From Sideroxydans sp. CL21 (GTDB lineage: Bacteria; Pseudomonadota; Gammaproteobacteria; Burkholderiales; Gallionellaceae), in the NCBI RefSeq assembly GCF_902459525.1, contig NZ_LR699166.1, positions 2,182,501 through 2,246,500 of the forward strand: a stretch of DNA of 64,000 bases, in the 5' to 3' direction. The notes under the pieces were generated by a model. The model was not told the DNA's origin. It searched no databases and saw only the letters and a program-made list of their open reading frames with translations. Made by a program: the position numbers and the translations under genes. Positions 10,352 through 18,523 of this stretch are shown here, piece after piece. Each line of letters starts with the position of its first letter. Positions within the stretch are counted from its first letter, which is position 1.

Positions 10352-11371
10352 ATGGGGATGACCATGGTTGAAAAAAAAATTGTACCCAGTGATTCAGGAA
10401 ACAAAGGTAACCCACACCTGCACAATGACACTGCGCATCTTGCTTTTCATGACTCGCTAACCGGACTCCCCAATCGTGATTTGTTTGTTGAACGGATGAA
10501 TCGTGAACTGGCTCGTGTTCGCCGTTACGAGAGCAGCTTTGCGTTGATCGTGCTTGATCTGGATGGGTTCGAGGCTGTGAATGACATCAATGGTCACGAT
10601 GCTGGTGATCGGGTGTTATGCGATGTAGCCGATCACCTGGCTTCCACAGTGCGTGATGTTGACACAGTCGCTCGAACGGGTGGTGATGAGTTCGCCATTT
10701 TATTGGACGGCATAAAGAGCAAAAAAGAAGCAGAGTTCGTTGCCCTGAAAATCATAAAATCGATGTCCGGCCCCATCAAGTTGGGCAACGGCACACATAT
10801 CAAAATCGGGGCCAGTGCAGGCGTCGTCTTGAGCCCGCAAGATGGTTATCTGGCCGAACAACTAATGCTGCGCGCAGATCAGGCCATGAATGTCGCCAAG
10901 AACAACGGCAAGGGTCTGATAGGCTTTGGCAGAAACATGCAGGCTCCCTCCAAAAGGATGAACCAGCCTTTCCCGGCATCGCCATCAGGCAATCAGAACC
11001 TGGGGATTTCCATCCTGGACGAACAGCACAAAGCCATGTCCAATTTCATCCAGGGAATCATTGAGTCACTGAAGAATGGGGATCATTCAACAAAACTGCT
11101 GAAGAGAGTTGATCTTCTGGTCGAACTTTGTCGGATACATTTCAAGACAGAGGAAGACATGATGCAGCTCTATGACCTGGAATGCCTGGATGAACATCGC
11201 GCCGAACACCAGGTGCAGTTGAAAAACCTGAGATTAATATTTGGCAACCTGAATTTCAATGAAAAGGAACTGGCAAAATTGACTCACGAGGTCAATGAGT
11301 GGCTATCGGAACATATCAGGGAACGGGATGCTGAGCTTGCCGCGCAATTGATAAGCAAGGGGGTTTCCTGA
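10352..11371 (+). CDS. Diguanylate cyclase with C-terminal bacteriohemerythrin domain
   Basis: Probable oxygen- or redox-gated producer of cyclic-di-GMP. Residues about 28-195 form a GGDEF domain with intact GGDEF at 110-114 and an inhibitory RxxD site (RDVD, 101-104) five residues before it, so it should be active and feedback-inhibited. Residues about 217-335 form a bacteriohemerythrin with all diiron ligands: His226 (DEQH), His263/Glu267 (HFKTEE), His282/His286 and His321/Asp326. No membrane segment is present, so it is cytoplasmic. The order is the reverse of the known Vibrio Bhr-DGC, whose hemerythrin is N-terminal. Three in-frame ATGs (10352, 10358, 10364) make the exact start uncertain. 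Monocistronic. Confidence 0.93.
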   Translation: MGMTMVEKKIVPSDSGNKGNPHLHNDTAHLAFHDSLTGLPNRDLFVERMNRELARVRRYESSFALIVLDLDGFEAVNDINGHDAGDRVLCDVADHLASTVRDVDTVARTGGDEFAILLDGIKSKKEAEFVALKIIKSMSGPIKLGNGTHIKIGASAGVVLSPQDGYLAEQLMLRADQAMNVAKNNGKGLIGFGRNMQAPSKRMNQPFPASPSGNQNLGISILDEQHKAMSNFIQGIIESLKNGDHSTKLLKRVDLLVELCRIHFKTEEDMMQLYDLECLDEHRAEHQVQLKNLRLIFGNLNFNEKELAKLTHEVNEWLSEHIRERDAELAAQLISKGVS

Positions 11372-11541
11372 GTTACAAATACAATGATTCATGATGTTTC
11401 AGGACGTTTTATATTTCTGTCAGCAAAATAACTAAACGGGTTCCAATTTGAAGTAGCATATTCCCCGCCTCTATCCCATATCACACAAGATTCCGGACAC
11501 ACTCATTGTCGGCATTCTTGAACCCAGTCTGAAGGAATGAA

Positions 11542-12405
11542 ATGTCAAATGCACGCCTGGCAGTCCTGATATCGCTAGCCATGATTGCGTTTGCAGGCAA
11601 TTCTCTGCTCTGTCGCGTCGCTTTAAAACACACCGGCATCGACGCGGCGAGTTTTACGGCAATCCGGCTGATCTCCGGAGCAGCCATGCTTTGGTTGATC
11701 GCACGCATGAATCGCAGCACACATAGCGGCAGGGGAAACTGGTTATCGGCATTTGCTTTATTTGCCTATGCGGCAGGCTTTTCTTTTGCCTATATAAGCC
11801 TTCCCGCCGCTACGGGTGCGCTATTGCTCTTCGGCGCGGTACAGGCAACGATGATCGGCTATGGCATTTGGGCGGGTGAGCGTCTCGCGGGACCACAGCT
11901 TGCAGGTCTTGTGCTTGCGCTCGGTGGGTTGGTTAGTCTGTTGCTGCCGGGTCTTTCTGCACCACCCTTGTTGGGTTCTCTATTGATGTTGAGTGCCGGG
12001 GTTGCATGGGGCATCTACTCTTTGCGCGGAAAAGGTGCGGGGGATCCCATCAGGGTCACGGCAGGGAATTTCCTGCGCGCAGTTCCTGCCGCGGCAATGC
12101 TGAGCCTTGTTACACACGGTGGCGCCGCTCTGGATAGTGCAGGATTTTTGTGCGCGGTTTCATCGGGCGCACTCGCTTCCGGAATTGGTTACGCCATTTG
12201 GTACACAGTATTACCCGCGCTGAAGGCCACGAATGCTGCAACCGTACAACTTAGTGTGCCGGTGATTGCCGCCCTGGGCGGCATCTTTTTCCTTGGCGAG
12301 TCCGTGACTCTGCGTTTGCTGTTGGCATCCATAGCCATACTGGGAGGAATTGCGCTGGTAATTCTGGAGAAGAAAGCGCAACTGCCTGCCCAAACATCTA
12401 ATTGA
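11542..12405 (+). CDS. EamA/DMT-family transporter
   Basis: A 287-residue inner-membrane protein with ten predicted helices in two EamA repeats. The first repeat starts ISLAMIAFAGNSLLCRVAL, the classic FAxxxxxxR pattern. The second starts at about residue 145 (LLMLSAGVAWGIYSLRGK). These are exporters of metabolites or amino acids; the substrate cannot be assigned. The start follows AAGGA with five-base spacing. Its 3' end overlaps the convergent TDT transporter gene by 8 bp. Confidence 0.9.
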   Translation: MSNARLAVLISLAMIAFAGNSLLCRVALKHTGIDAASFTAIRLISGAAMLWLIARMNRSTHSGRGNWLSAFALFAYAAGFSFAYISLPAATGALLLFGAVQATMIGYGIWAGERLAGPQLAGLVLALGGLVSLLLPGLSAPPLLGSLLMLSAGVAWGIYSLRGKGAGDPIRVTAGNFLRAVPAAAMLSLVTHGGAALDSAGFLCAVSSGALASGIGYAIWYTVLPALKATNAATVQLSVPVIAALGGIFFLGESVTLRLLLASIAILGGIALVILEKKAQLPAQTSN

Positions 12406-13552
12406 CGATCGCGAGACAGGGCGAAACAAACAGGTGACCTTTCCAACCGCCATGAATGGTGCGCGCAGCAACAAGCACCCACATCGCGGCAAGAACGACG
12501 ACCAGAAGTGATCCCAGGGTGGAAAACGCGGCAATTTTCAGTACAACTCCCAGCTTCAGTGTCGTAACCGTGTAGACCCCCAGCGGAAATGTGTAACCCC
12601 ACCACCCCAGATTGAACGGTACGCCGGCGCGGAAATAGCGAATCGTAATGAGGACGGCAAGCAGCAGCCACCATAGGCCGACCCCCCAAAGCAGCGTGCC
12701 TGCAATCAATCCGAAGCCCTCGGCAATCGTGCCGATACCGGCCATGCCTTGAGCAGCGAAAATCGAAGGCGCATCGGCACCCAGCAGTATCAGGCCGAGC
12801 GCGCCGGTTCCGATCGGCCCAAGCGACAACCAGCTGGATGCGGCCATACTGTCGGGCGGCAGTCTGTGCAAGGCCATGCGCAGAAACAGTATCGTGAGAA
12901 TGGCAAAGGCAACCGGGACCGAATAAGCCCAGAGTACGTAACTGGCGATGAGTGTATGAAATTGTGCATTTGCATCGGTCAGATGCGGTGCAAGCAAACC
13001 ACCGCTCACTGCCGCAACCTCGGCCGCAACAATGGGCAACAGCCATATCGCTGTCATTTTGTCGATGCCATGCGCCTGCCGCGTGAACATGAAATACGGT
13101 ATGAGAACACCGCAACCGATCGACATGGCGACATCGATCCACCACAGCGCCTGGGCTACATCAACCATGCCCTCTCCCCAGCGGGGCAAGCCGAAGAACA
13201 GGAATCCATTGATGATTGTTGCCAGTCCCATCGGAATGGTACCAATGAACATCGATACAATGTTGTGGCTGAATATCCGCTTGGCCTCGTGCCAAAACAG
13301 CATCCAACGGGCGGTGTACAGCACGGTGAATAATGTAAACAAGCCAATATTGAAAATCCACAGTCCTTCGCCTATGGCATGCAACGTCGCCCCTGCACCC
13401 GGCACTTGAGGCAAGGCCAAGGCAAGAATACCGGTGCCCATGGTGGCCGCAAACCAATTGGGGGTGAACTGCCGGATCATTTCACGCGGGCGCTCGATTT
13501 GGGCATGCGGTTTCAGTTCGGTTGCAAGTTCAGAAAGAGTGCTATGCGTCAT
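12398..13552 (-). CDS. TDT-family transporter (TehA/Mae1/Ssu1-like)
   Basis: A 384-residue membrane protein of the tellurite-resistance/dicarboxylate transporter family, with about ten helices. It has the family opening FTPNWFAATMGTGILALAL and the late segment NLGWWGYTFPLGVYTVTT, both very typical. Family members move C4-dicarboxylates, sulfite or anions. The gene starts within the stop of the LysR-type regulator (ATGA overlap), so the two are co-transcribed. Because the regulator resembles YeiE, which responds to sulfite, an Ssu1-like sulfite-export role is attractive but inferred. Confidence 0.88.
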   Translation of the reverse strand: MTHSTLSELATELKPHAQIERPREMIRQFTPNWFAATMGTGILALALPQVPGAGATLHAIGEGLWIFNIGLFTLFTVLYTARWMLFWHEAKRIFSHNIVSMFIGTIPMGLATIINGFLFFGLPRWGEGMVDVAQALWWIDVAMSIGCGVLIPYFMFTRQAHGIDKMTAIWLLPIVAAEVAAVSGGLLAPHLTDANAQFHTLIASYVLWAYSVPVAFAILTILFLRMALHRLPPDSMAASSWLSLGPIGTGALGLILLGADAPSIFAAQGMAGIGTIAEGFGLIAGTLLWGVGLWWLLLAVLITIRYFRAGVPFNLGWWGYTFPLGVYTVTTLKLGVVLKIAAFSTLGSLLVVVLAAMWVLVAARTIHGGWKGHLFVSPCLAIVN

Positions 13553-14421
13553 TTTGTGTTTCCTTTTATCAAATCCAAAAGTGCGTCTGCCGGTTTGCTT
13601 CGATAGCGTTCCTTGTGGCGCAATGCAAAAAACGGGCGAGCCGGAAATTCGAACGGCAATGCATGAAGAACCCCTGTGCTCAACGCGCGTGCAACCACAA
13701 GTGCGGAAAGCACGGTCACTCCACCACCCTCTTCAACAGCCGTATGAACCGCTTCATTCGATGGCAAGGTCAAGGCAATATCCAGCGTTTCCGGATCAAT
13801 CCCCCTGATACGCAGTGCTTCTTCAAATGTCGAGCGGGTACCCGATCCCGATTCGCGCATGATCCAGCGCGCACTGCGCAGCCATTCGTTATCGATGCGC
13901 TCGACCGGGGCAGTTCCGACCAGCAGCAATCGGTCGTGCGCAATTGGCCAATGGGATATTGCGCCATCGTCTATGGTGCCCTCGACAAAGCCGAGCTCAG
14001 CCGTACCAGCTGTCACGCTTTGCGCCGCTTGTTCCGTATTGGCAATGGCCAGATCGACGGCGATCTGCGGATAACGCGAACGAAAGGCGGCCAGATGTTG
14101 CGGTAACCAGTAGCCGACGATTGTCTGGCTTGCAACTAGGCGCAGAGTGCCTCGTTTCAGGCCGGCGAACTCAGAAAGCACCTGCTCCGCACTTGTCGCG
14201 CGACCAAGTACCGCACGAGCTTCGTCCAGAAATACGCGGCCCACCTCAGTCAGTTCAATTCGTCGCCCGATGCGATGGAACAACACTACGTCATGGCGCG
14301 CTTCCAGAGCAGCGATTGCCGCACTCGCTGCCGATTGCGTCACATTGAGCGCCTTGGCTGCTTTGGTCATGTGCTCACGTTCTGCTACGCCAACAAAAAT
14401 TCTTAACTGCTCCAGGGTCAT
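13549..14421 (-). CDS. LysR-type regulator, YeiE/CysR-like
   Basis: A 290-residue LysR regulator with an N-terminal winged helix-turn-helix (residues 1-62; TKAAKALNVTQSAASAAIAALE) and a periplasmic-binding-like effector domain. The effector domain carries RESGSGTR (about residue 186) and the LPSNEAV...AVEEGGG segment seen in YeiE/CysR-type proteins. It overlaps the TDT transporter start by 4 bp and probably controls it. The AT-rich 218 bp upstream contains an 11-bp inverted repeat suited to LysR binding. The effector is unknown; sulfite is a candidate by analogy with YeiE. Confidence 0.9.
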   Translation of the reverse strand: MTLEQLRIFVGVAEREHMTKAAKALNVTQSAASAAIAALEARHDVVLFHRIGRRIELTEVGRVFLDEARAVLGRATSAEQVLSEFAGLKRGTLRLVASQTIVGYWLPQHLAAFRSRYPQIAVDLAIANTEQAAQSVTAGTAELGFVEGTIDDGAISHWPIAHDRLLLVGTAPVERIDNEWLRSARWIMRESGSGTRSTFEEALRIRGIDPETLDIALTLPSNEAVHTAVEEGGGVTVLSALVVARALSTGVLHALPFEFPARPFFALRHKERYRSKPADALLDLIKGNTK

Positions 14422-14463
14422 AATTGATCTCGATAGCCGGACAGGAATATGCGTGATGGATAT

Positions 14464-14521
14464 TAATTAATCAAACGAATTATATTGATCTAAATAATCT
14501 AAAATAACGATTGATTAATTA
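14464..14521. promoter_or_regulatory. Long-spaced inverted repeat upstream of the LysR gene
   Basis: TAATTAATCAA (14464-14474) is matched by TTGATTAATTA (14511-14521), 11 of 11 bases in inverted orientation with a 36-bp spacer, beginning 43 bp upstream of the LysR start. The T/A-rich ATTAAT cores fit LysR-type T-N11-A sites. Probably an autoregulatory operator pair. Confidence 0.45.
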
Positions 14522-14534
14522 TAAACCTAACAAG

Positions 14535-14556
14535 AAAGCAATGCGAAAAATGCTTT
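14535..14556 (-). terminator. Weak stem-loop downstream of the signalling cassette
   Basis: AAAGCA (14535-14540) and TGCTTT (14551-14556) form a 6-bp stem 84 bp beyond the last gene, followed on the minus strand by CTTGTT. A poor terminator at best. Confidence 0.25.
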
Positions 14557-14639
14557 GATTATGTATATATAAATATGAATATTAAGGGAAACTACAATAT
14601 TGACCCAGGACGCCACCAGCAATAACTACAGTTGTGCTC

Positions 14640-16178
14640 TCAACCGTGAAGGGAAGTCGTTGGCGTTTGCTGCACCGGCAAACACACTCTGAAGCAGGTG
14701 CCTTTGCCCACTTCGCTCTTCACTTCAATGCGCCCGTGATGCTTCTGCACTATGCCATACGATAGCGACAAGCCCAGCCCGGTACCCTTGCCTACCGGCT
14801 TGGTGGTGAAAAAAGGATCAAAGATGCGGTTGATATGCTCCGGCGCGATGCCTTTGCCCGTGTCTTCCACTTCCACCCAGACTTCCTCGCCGCCAATTCC
14901 GGTCCGGACGGTGATAACGCCCTTCTTGTCGATCGCCTGGGCGGCGTTCATCAACAGGTTCAGGAACACCTGGTTGAGTTGCGACGGCATGCACTCCACC
15001 TCCGGAATACCCGCATATTCCCTGACCACCTCCGCCTTGTATTTGATCTCGTTCGCCACGACGTTGAGAGTACTGTCCATGCCTTGCTCAAGATTGGCGT
15101 GCTGCCAAGTGCTCTCGTCAACATGGGAAAAATCCTTGAGATCCTGGACGATGCGCGTGACGCGCGCCAGGCCGTCTTGCGATTCTTTCAGGAGATTGGG
15201 GATGTCCTCGACCAGGTAGGAAAAATCCACGGTTTTCTTGATTTTGGCAACTTCGGGAAACACACGGGCTTCGTTTCCGGCTTCCGCCGCCGCGTAGGCA
15301 TCGATTACCTTGAACATGCTGCTGATGTATTTACCCAGCGTGCCCAGATTGGAATTGACGAACCCGACGGGGTTGTTGATTTCGTGAGCCACGCCGGCAG
15401 CCAGCTGGCCGATGGAAGCCATCTTCTCAGATTGCAGTAACTGGGTTTGCGCCGATTCAAGCTGCTCGTTGAGTTGCTTGAGCTCAGCGTTATTGGCCAA
15501 CAACTGACGATTGGCTTGCTCTACGGCGGTCGTGCGTTGCTTCACTCGCTGCTCCAGATGCTCGTTCAATACACGCAGTGCTTCCTGCTCGGCTTCCAGT
15601 TCCTGATTTTTTTTCATCACCTCCAGTGTCTTGTCCCCGAGCTTTCCATACATTTCGTTCAAGGCTTCCATCAATACGTTCGCGGACTGGGTCATGAAAG
15701 CGGTCGCTTTCCGGACGGCATCATCGTGGCTGTCTCCGGCCTGCAAGGCCAGGACTTCTTGTGTCATACGCTTGTCCAGTCCGAGAATATGCTGGATCAG
15801 CCAATTGGTCAGATATTTCAGCAACGGCGCCAAAAGTCGATTGGAAACGTCAGCGCTGCCTAGAAGAATTTTCGCTGCCTGTGTCACCTGGCTGGTGAAA
15901 TGCTGATGCGCTTTGATATGGATAGCCCGATGTGCCTCATCTATGGAGTAATGTTCCATCAACTTTTCTTCGGTGTCGAAGTGGTACACCGTGTAATTGG
16001 CCAACTCGTTCAGGATAGCGCCCAATTCCCCGGAACTCGTCTGGTTTGTACTGATGGCACCTAACTGATTGATCAGATCCACCAACTTGTGATGCTGGGT
16101 ATCCACCATGTCAATGTCGGTGTTGTATTTATCGTCCCAGACGAAAGCCTCGAACTCTTGATCAGTATCTATATACAT
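14640..16178 (-). CDS. Histidine kinase with N-terminal bacteriohemerythrin sensor
   Basis: A soluble 512-residue sensor kinase. Residues about 10-140 form a bacteriohemerythrin with Trp14, His29, His66/Glu70 (HFDTEE), His87/His91 and His130/Asp135, a complete diiron set, so O2 or redox sensing is likely. A long coiled coil (about 190-262) leads to a HisKA domain with GVAHEINNP and an HATPase domain with DTGKGI, FDPFFTTK and GTGLGLSLSYG. The kinase half is very similar to that of the neighbouring kinase (16237-17313), which suggests duplication and sensor exchange. It is the last gene of the cassette, 58 bp after its paralogue, with GGGGA as a possible ribosome site. No receiver is fused; the nearby REC proteins are likely partners. 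Confidence 0.93.
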   Translation of the reverse strand: MYIDTDQEFEAFVWDDKYNTDIDMVDTQHHKLVDLINQLGAISTNQTSSGELGAILNELANYTVYHFDTEEKLMEHYSIDEAHRAIHIKAHQHFTSQVTQAAKILLGSADVSNRLLAPLLKYLTNWLIQHILGLDKRMTQEVLALQAGDSHDDAVRKATAFMTQSANVLMEALNEMYGKLGDKTLEVMKKNQELEAEQEALRVLNEHLEQRVKQRTTAVEQANRQLLANNAELKQLNEQLESAQTQLLQSEKMASIGQLAAGVAHEINNPVGFVNSNLGTLGKYISSMFKVIDAYAAAEAGNEARVFPEVAKIKKTVDFSYLVEDIPNLLKESQDGLARVTRIVQDLKDFSHVDESTWQHANLEQGMDSTLNVVANEIKYKAEVVREYAGIPEVECMPSQLNQVFLNLLMNAAQAIDKKGVITVRTGIGGEEVWVEVEDTGKGIAPEHINRIFDPFFTTKPVGKGTGLGLSLSYGIVQKHHGRIEVKSEVGKGTCFRVCLPVQQTPTTSLHG

Positions 16179-16236
16179 TCAAGTCCCCATTCAAGACTGA
16201 CAATCATTATCGCCTTCACCTGCATTCACAGAAGAA

Positions 16237-17313
16237 TCACAGCGGATGTTTTATCGGCAGCCACACACGAAAAACTGTCCCCTTGCCGACCTCGCTGTGC
16301 ACTTCCATACGTCCATGGTGTTTCTGGACGATCCCATAGGATAACGACAATCCCAATCCTGTTCCCTTGCCGACCGGTTTGGTGGTAAAGAAAGGATCGA
16401 ATATCTTCTGCATGTGCTCGGCAGGGATACCCTGTCCCGTGTCGGAAATTTCCACCCACACTTCGTCGGCTTTTCTCCCGGTGCGGAGAGTGATCGTCCC
16501 TTTCTCCGCGATAGCGTGCGCGGCATTCACCAGCAGGTTCATGAATACCTGATTGAGTTGCGAAGCCAGACACTCCACTTCCGGGATATCGCCATACTCC
16601 TTGATCACGACGGCTTTATATTTGATTTCGTTGTTGACAATGCTCAGGGTACTGTCGAGTCCTTTATGCAGGTCTGAAAAATGCCATTCGTCGGAAGCGC
16701 CCACATGCGAGAAGTCTTTCAGGTTTTGCACGATCACCTTCACACGGGTGATGCCGTCCTTCGATTCCTCCATCAATGCACCCAGGTCCGTTTTCAGGAA
16801 TGCGATATCCAATTCCTTTTTGGCCGTCTGCAGCAATTTCCGAACTTCCTGATCGGGGATCGCCTCTTCGGCCTTTTCATACAGCTCGATCATGCGAAAA
16901 GTGGACTGCACGTATTTTTCCAGCATGCCCAGGTTGGAATATACAAAGCCGATCGGATTGTTCAACTCGTGAGCTACGCCGGCCGCAAGCTGGCCAATCG
17001 ACGCCATTTTTTCCGATTGCAGCATGAGGTTGTACGCATCTTCCAGTTTCTTGATCAAGACGCGCTGTTCTTCCTTTTCCTTTTTCAAATCCGCCTCGGT
17101 GTGCTGGCGCTCTGTCAGCTCCTTGCGCAACTCGGCATTGGCTTCTGTCAGTTCCTTCGACATCAAATCGAGGGAGCGTTCGATCATCAGTCGATCTGCA
17201 TCTGCGCTGATGTACGCTTCGTCCACCGCAGCAATGAATTTTTCAAACTCCGGCGCAAGCGTCGCCGGATCATCCAGATAGCGCCTGATCTGGCGCTCAA
17301 GCAGCCTGTGCAA
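16237..17313 (-). CDS. FIST-associated histidine kinase
   Basis: A soluble 358-residue kinase without a recognisable sensor domain. The first ~60 residues (HRLLERQIRRYL, AVDEAY, IERSLDLMSKEL) resemble the lead found in kinases encoded next to FIST genes. A coiled coil (about 55-95) is followed by HisKA with GVAHELNNP (phosphoacceptor His115) and an HATPase with SDTGQGI, FDPFFTTK and GTGLGLSLS. The start is a TTG at 17313, three bases after the FIST stop; it keeps the conserved N terminus, so translation is probably coupled. It likely takes its signal from the FIST protein and phosphorylates one or more of the upstream receivers (inference). Confidence 0.9.
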   Translation of the reverse strand: MHRLLERQIRRYLDDPATLAPEFEKFIAAVDEAYISADADRLMIERSLDLMSKELTEANAELRKELTERQHTEADLKKEKEEQRVLIKKLEDAYNLMLQSEKMASIGQLAAGVAHELNNPIGFVYSNLGMLEKYVQSTFRMIELYEKAEEAIPDQEVRKLLQTAKKELDIAFLKTDLGALMEESKDGITRVKVIVQNLKDFSHVGASDEWHFSDLHKGLDSTLSIVNNEIKYKAVVIKEYGDIPEVECLASQLNQVFMNLLVNAAHAIAEKGTITLRTGRKADEVWVEISDTGQGIPAEHMQKIFDPFFTTKPVGKGTGLGLSLSYGIVQKHHGRMEVHSEVGKGTVFRVWLPIKHPL

Positions 17314-17316
17314 AGT

Positions 17317-18519
17317 TCATCTCTCCGAAAATGTGGTGATCGTCATCGTCTGATTGTGCAATTCGCATTGCGTGATGGCGCCATGCGGACAAATTTCGCC
17401 ATAGGAGTAAAACCCGGCCAGCACCGTATTTTTTCCCAACACTCCGCGCACGCTTTCGACTTCCTCCTCGATGCGCTGCTTCAGCACCAGCTTGCGCCCC
17501 ACGCAGCTGACGAGCAATGCCAGCTCCGGCTCAACCGACCCCAGCATCTCGTAACTGGAGCGCGCCGCACCTTCGGCACCGTCGACAAGGCGGTCGAAAT
17601 TGGCCTTCATCAGGCGGGCATATCCCCCCTCGGGAATATCGCCAGCAAACGTCATGCTCTGTTCGTCCTCATTGACGGCCAGCACTGTGCGAACCAATCC
17701 GAAATCGTCTTCGCCGGTGCGCAGCATCAGCGGGAACAGCAAGGCATCCGCCGGTCCTGTATATCGTTCACCCAGGTATTTTTTATATAACTCCAGTGCG
17801 GAACCCCCATCCAACTCATACAGTACATTGCCTTTGGAACGCGTGATCCGGCGTTCCGCACCGAAGGAATCCCATCCGCCAAGGGAGCCATAGCCAACCT
17901 TGAGGTACTCGCCGTAGAAGCCCAACGCGGCTATCACTCCTTCGCTTGGCGTACCGCCCGCACAAACCAAAGTTTGACGGAATGCAGTTCCGTCTCCTGC
18001 GAGACCGCCAGTAACGGCTACGCCCGCTGGCAAATTATCGCTCAAGCCGCGCACCAGTTCGCTGCCGTTGACCTTCAGCCCATCGGAGAACACCAACACA
18101 TGCACCAACTGCTGCGTCGGAAGCGATTTCGCCAGGCGTTCACCCGCAACCAAGCTGTCGCTTCCATCCCCGATGACCTCTTGTACGAGCTTAAGCTCGG
18201 TGTGTTCGAAACGCAGCGCCGTAACGACCAGCGAATCGTCGCGCACGCGGATACCGCATATTTCGCCGGAAGTGGAACAGCCAACTATCGGTGCGCCGGG
18301 ATAACGTGCGCGGACCTCATTCATTCTCGCTTCATCGCTCAGAACATGGCCTGCCCCGAAAACCAGCAATAGCGATGCCTTCCCATCGAGTTTGGCCGCC
18401 GATTCAATTTGCCAACCTTCGCCAAAGGTCCAGTATTGCTGCTCTATTATCACAATGGATAGCCCCAATGAGTCGGCACAAATCGCCCGGTTTGTTCTGC
18501 CAGTGTCGCCAAGGCACAC
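17317..18519 (-). CDS. FIST-domain sensory protein
   Basis: A stand-alone FIST N plus FIST C protein, about 400 residues, proposed to bind small ligands such as amino acids (family prediction). The N domain shows GASTSGE-like IVGCSTSGEICG and HVLVFSDGLKVNGSELVRGL; the C domain shows the end motif LAGFYSYGEICPHG with its conserved Cys. No signal peptide or membrane span is seen, so it should act in the cytoplasm with the kinase that follows after 3 bp. The start is uncertain: GTG 18519 gives MCLGDTGRTN, four bases after the previous stop, while an in-frame GTG at 18453 (before IIEQQYWTFGEG) fits the domain edge better. Confidence 0.9.
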   Translation of the reverse strand: MCLGDTGRTNRAICADSLGLSIVIIEQQYWTFGEGWQIESAAKLDGKASLLLVFGAGHVLSDEARMNEVRARYPGAPIVGCSTSGEICGIRVRDDSLVVTALRFEHTELKLVQEVIGDGSDSLVAGERLAKSLPTQQLVHVLVFSDGLKVNGSELVRGLSDNLPAGVAVTGGLAGDGTAFRQTLVCAGGTPSEGVIAALGFYGEYLKVGYGSLGGWDSFGAERRITRSKGNVLYELDGGSALELYKKYLGERYTGPADALLFPLMLRTGEDDFGLVRTVLAVNEDEQSMTFAGDIPEGGYARLMKANFDRLVDGAEGAARSSYEMLGSVEPELALLVSCVGRKLVLKQRIEEEVESVRGVLGKNTVLAGFYSYGEICPHGAITQCELHNQTMTITTFSER

Positions 18520-18523
18520 ATGA

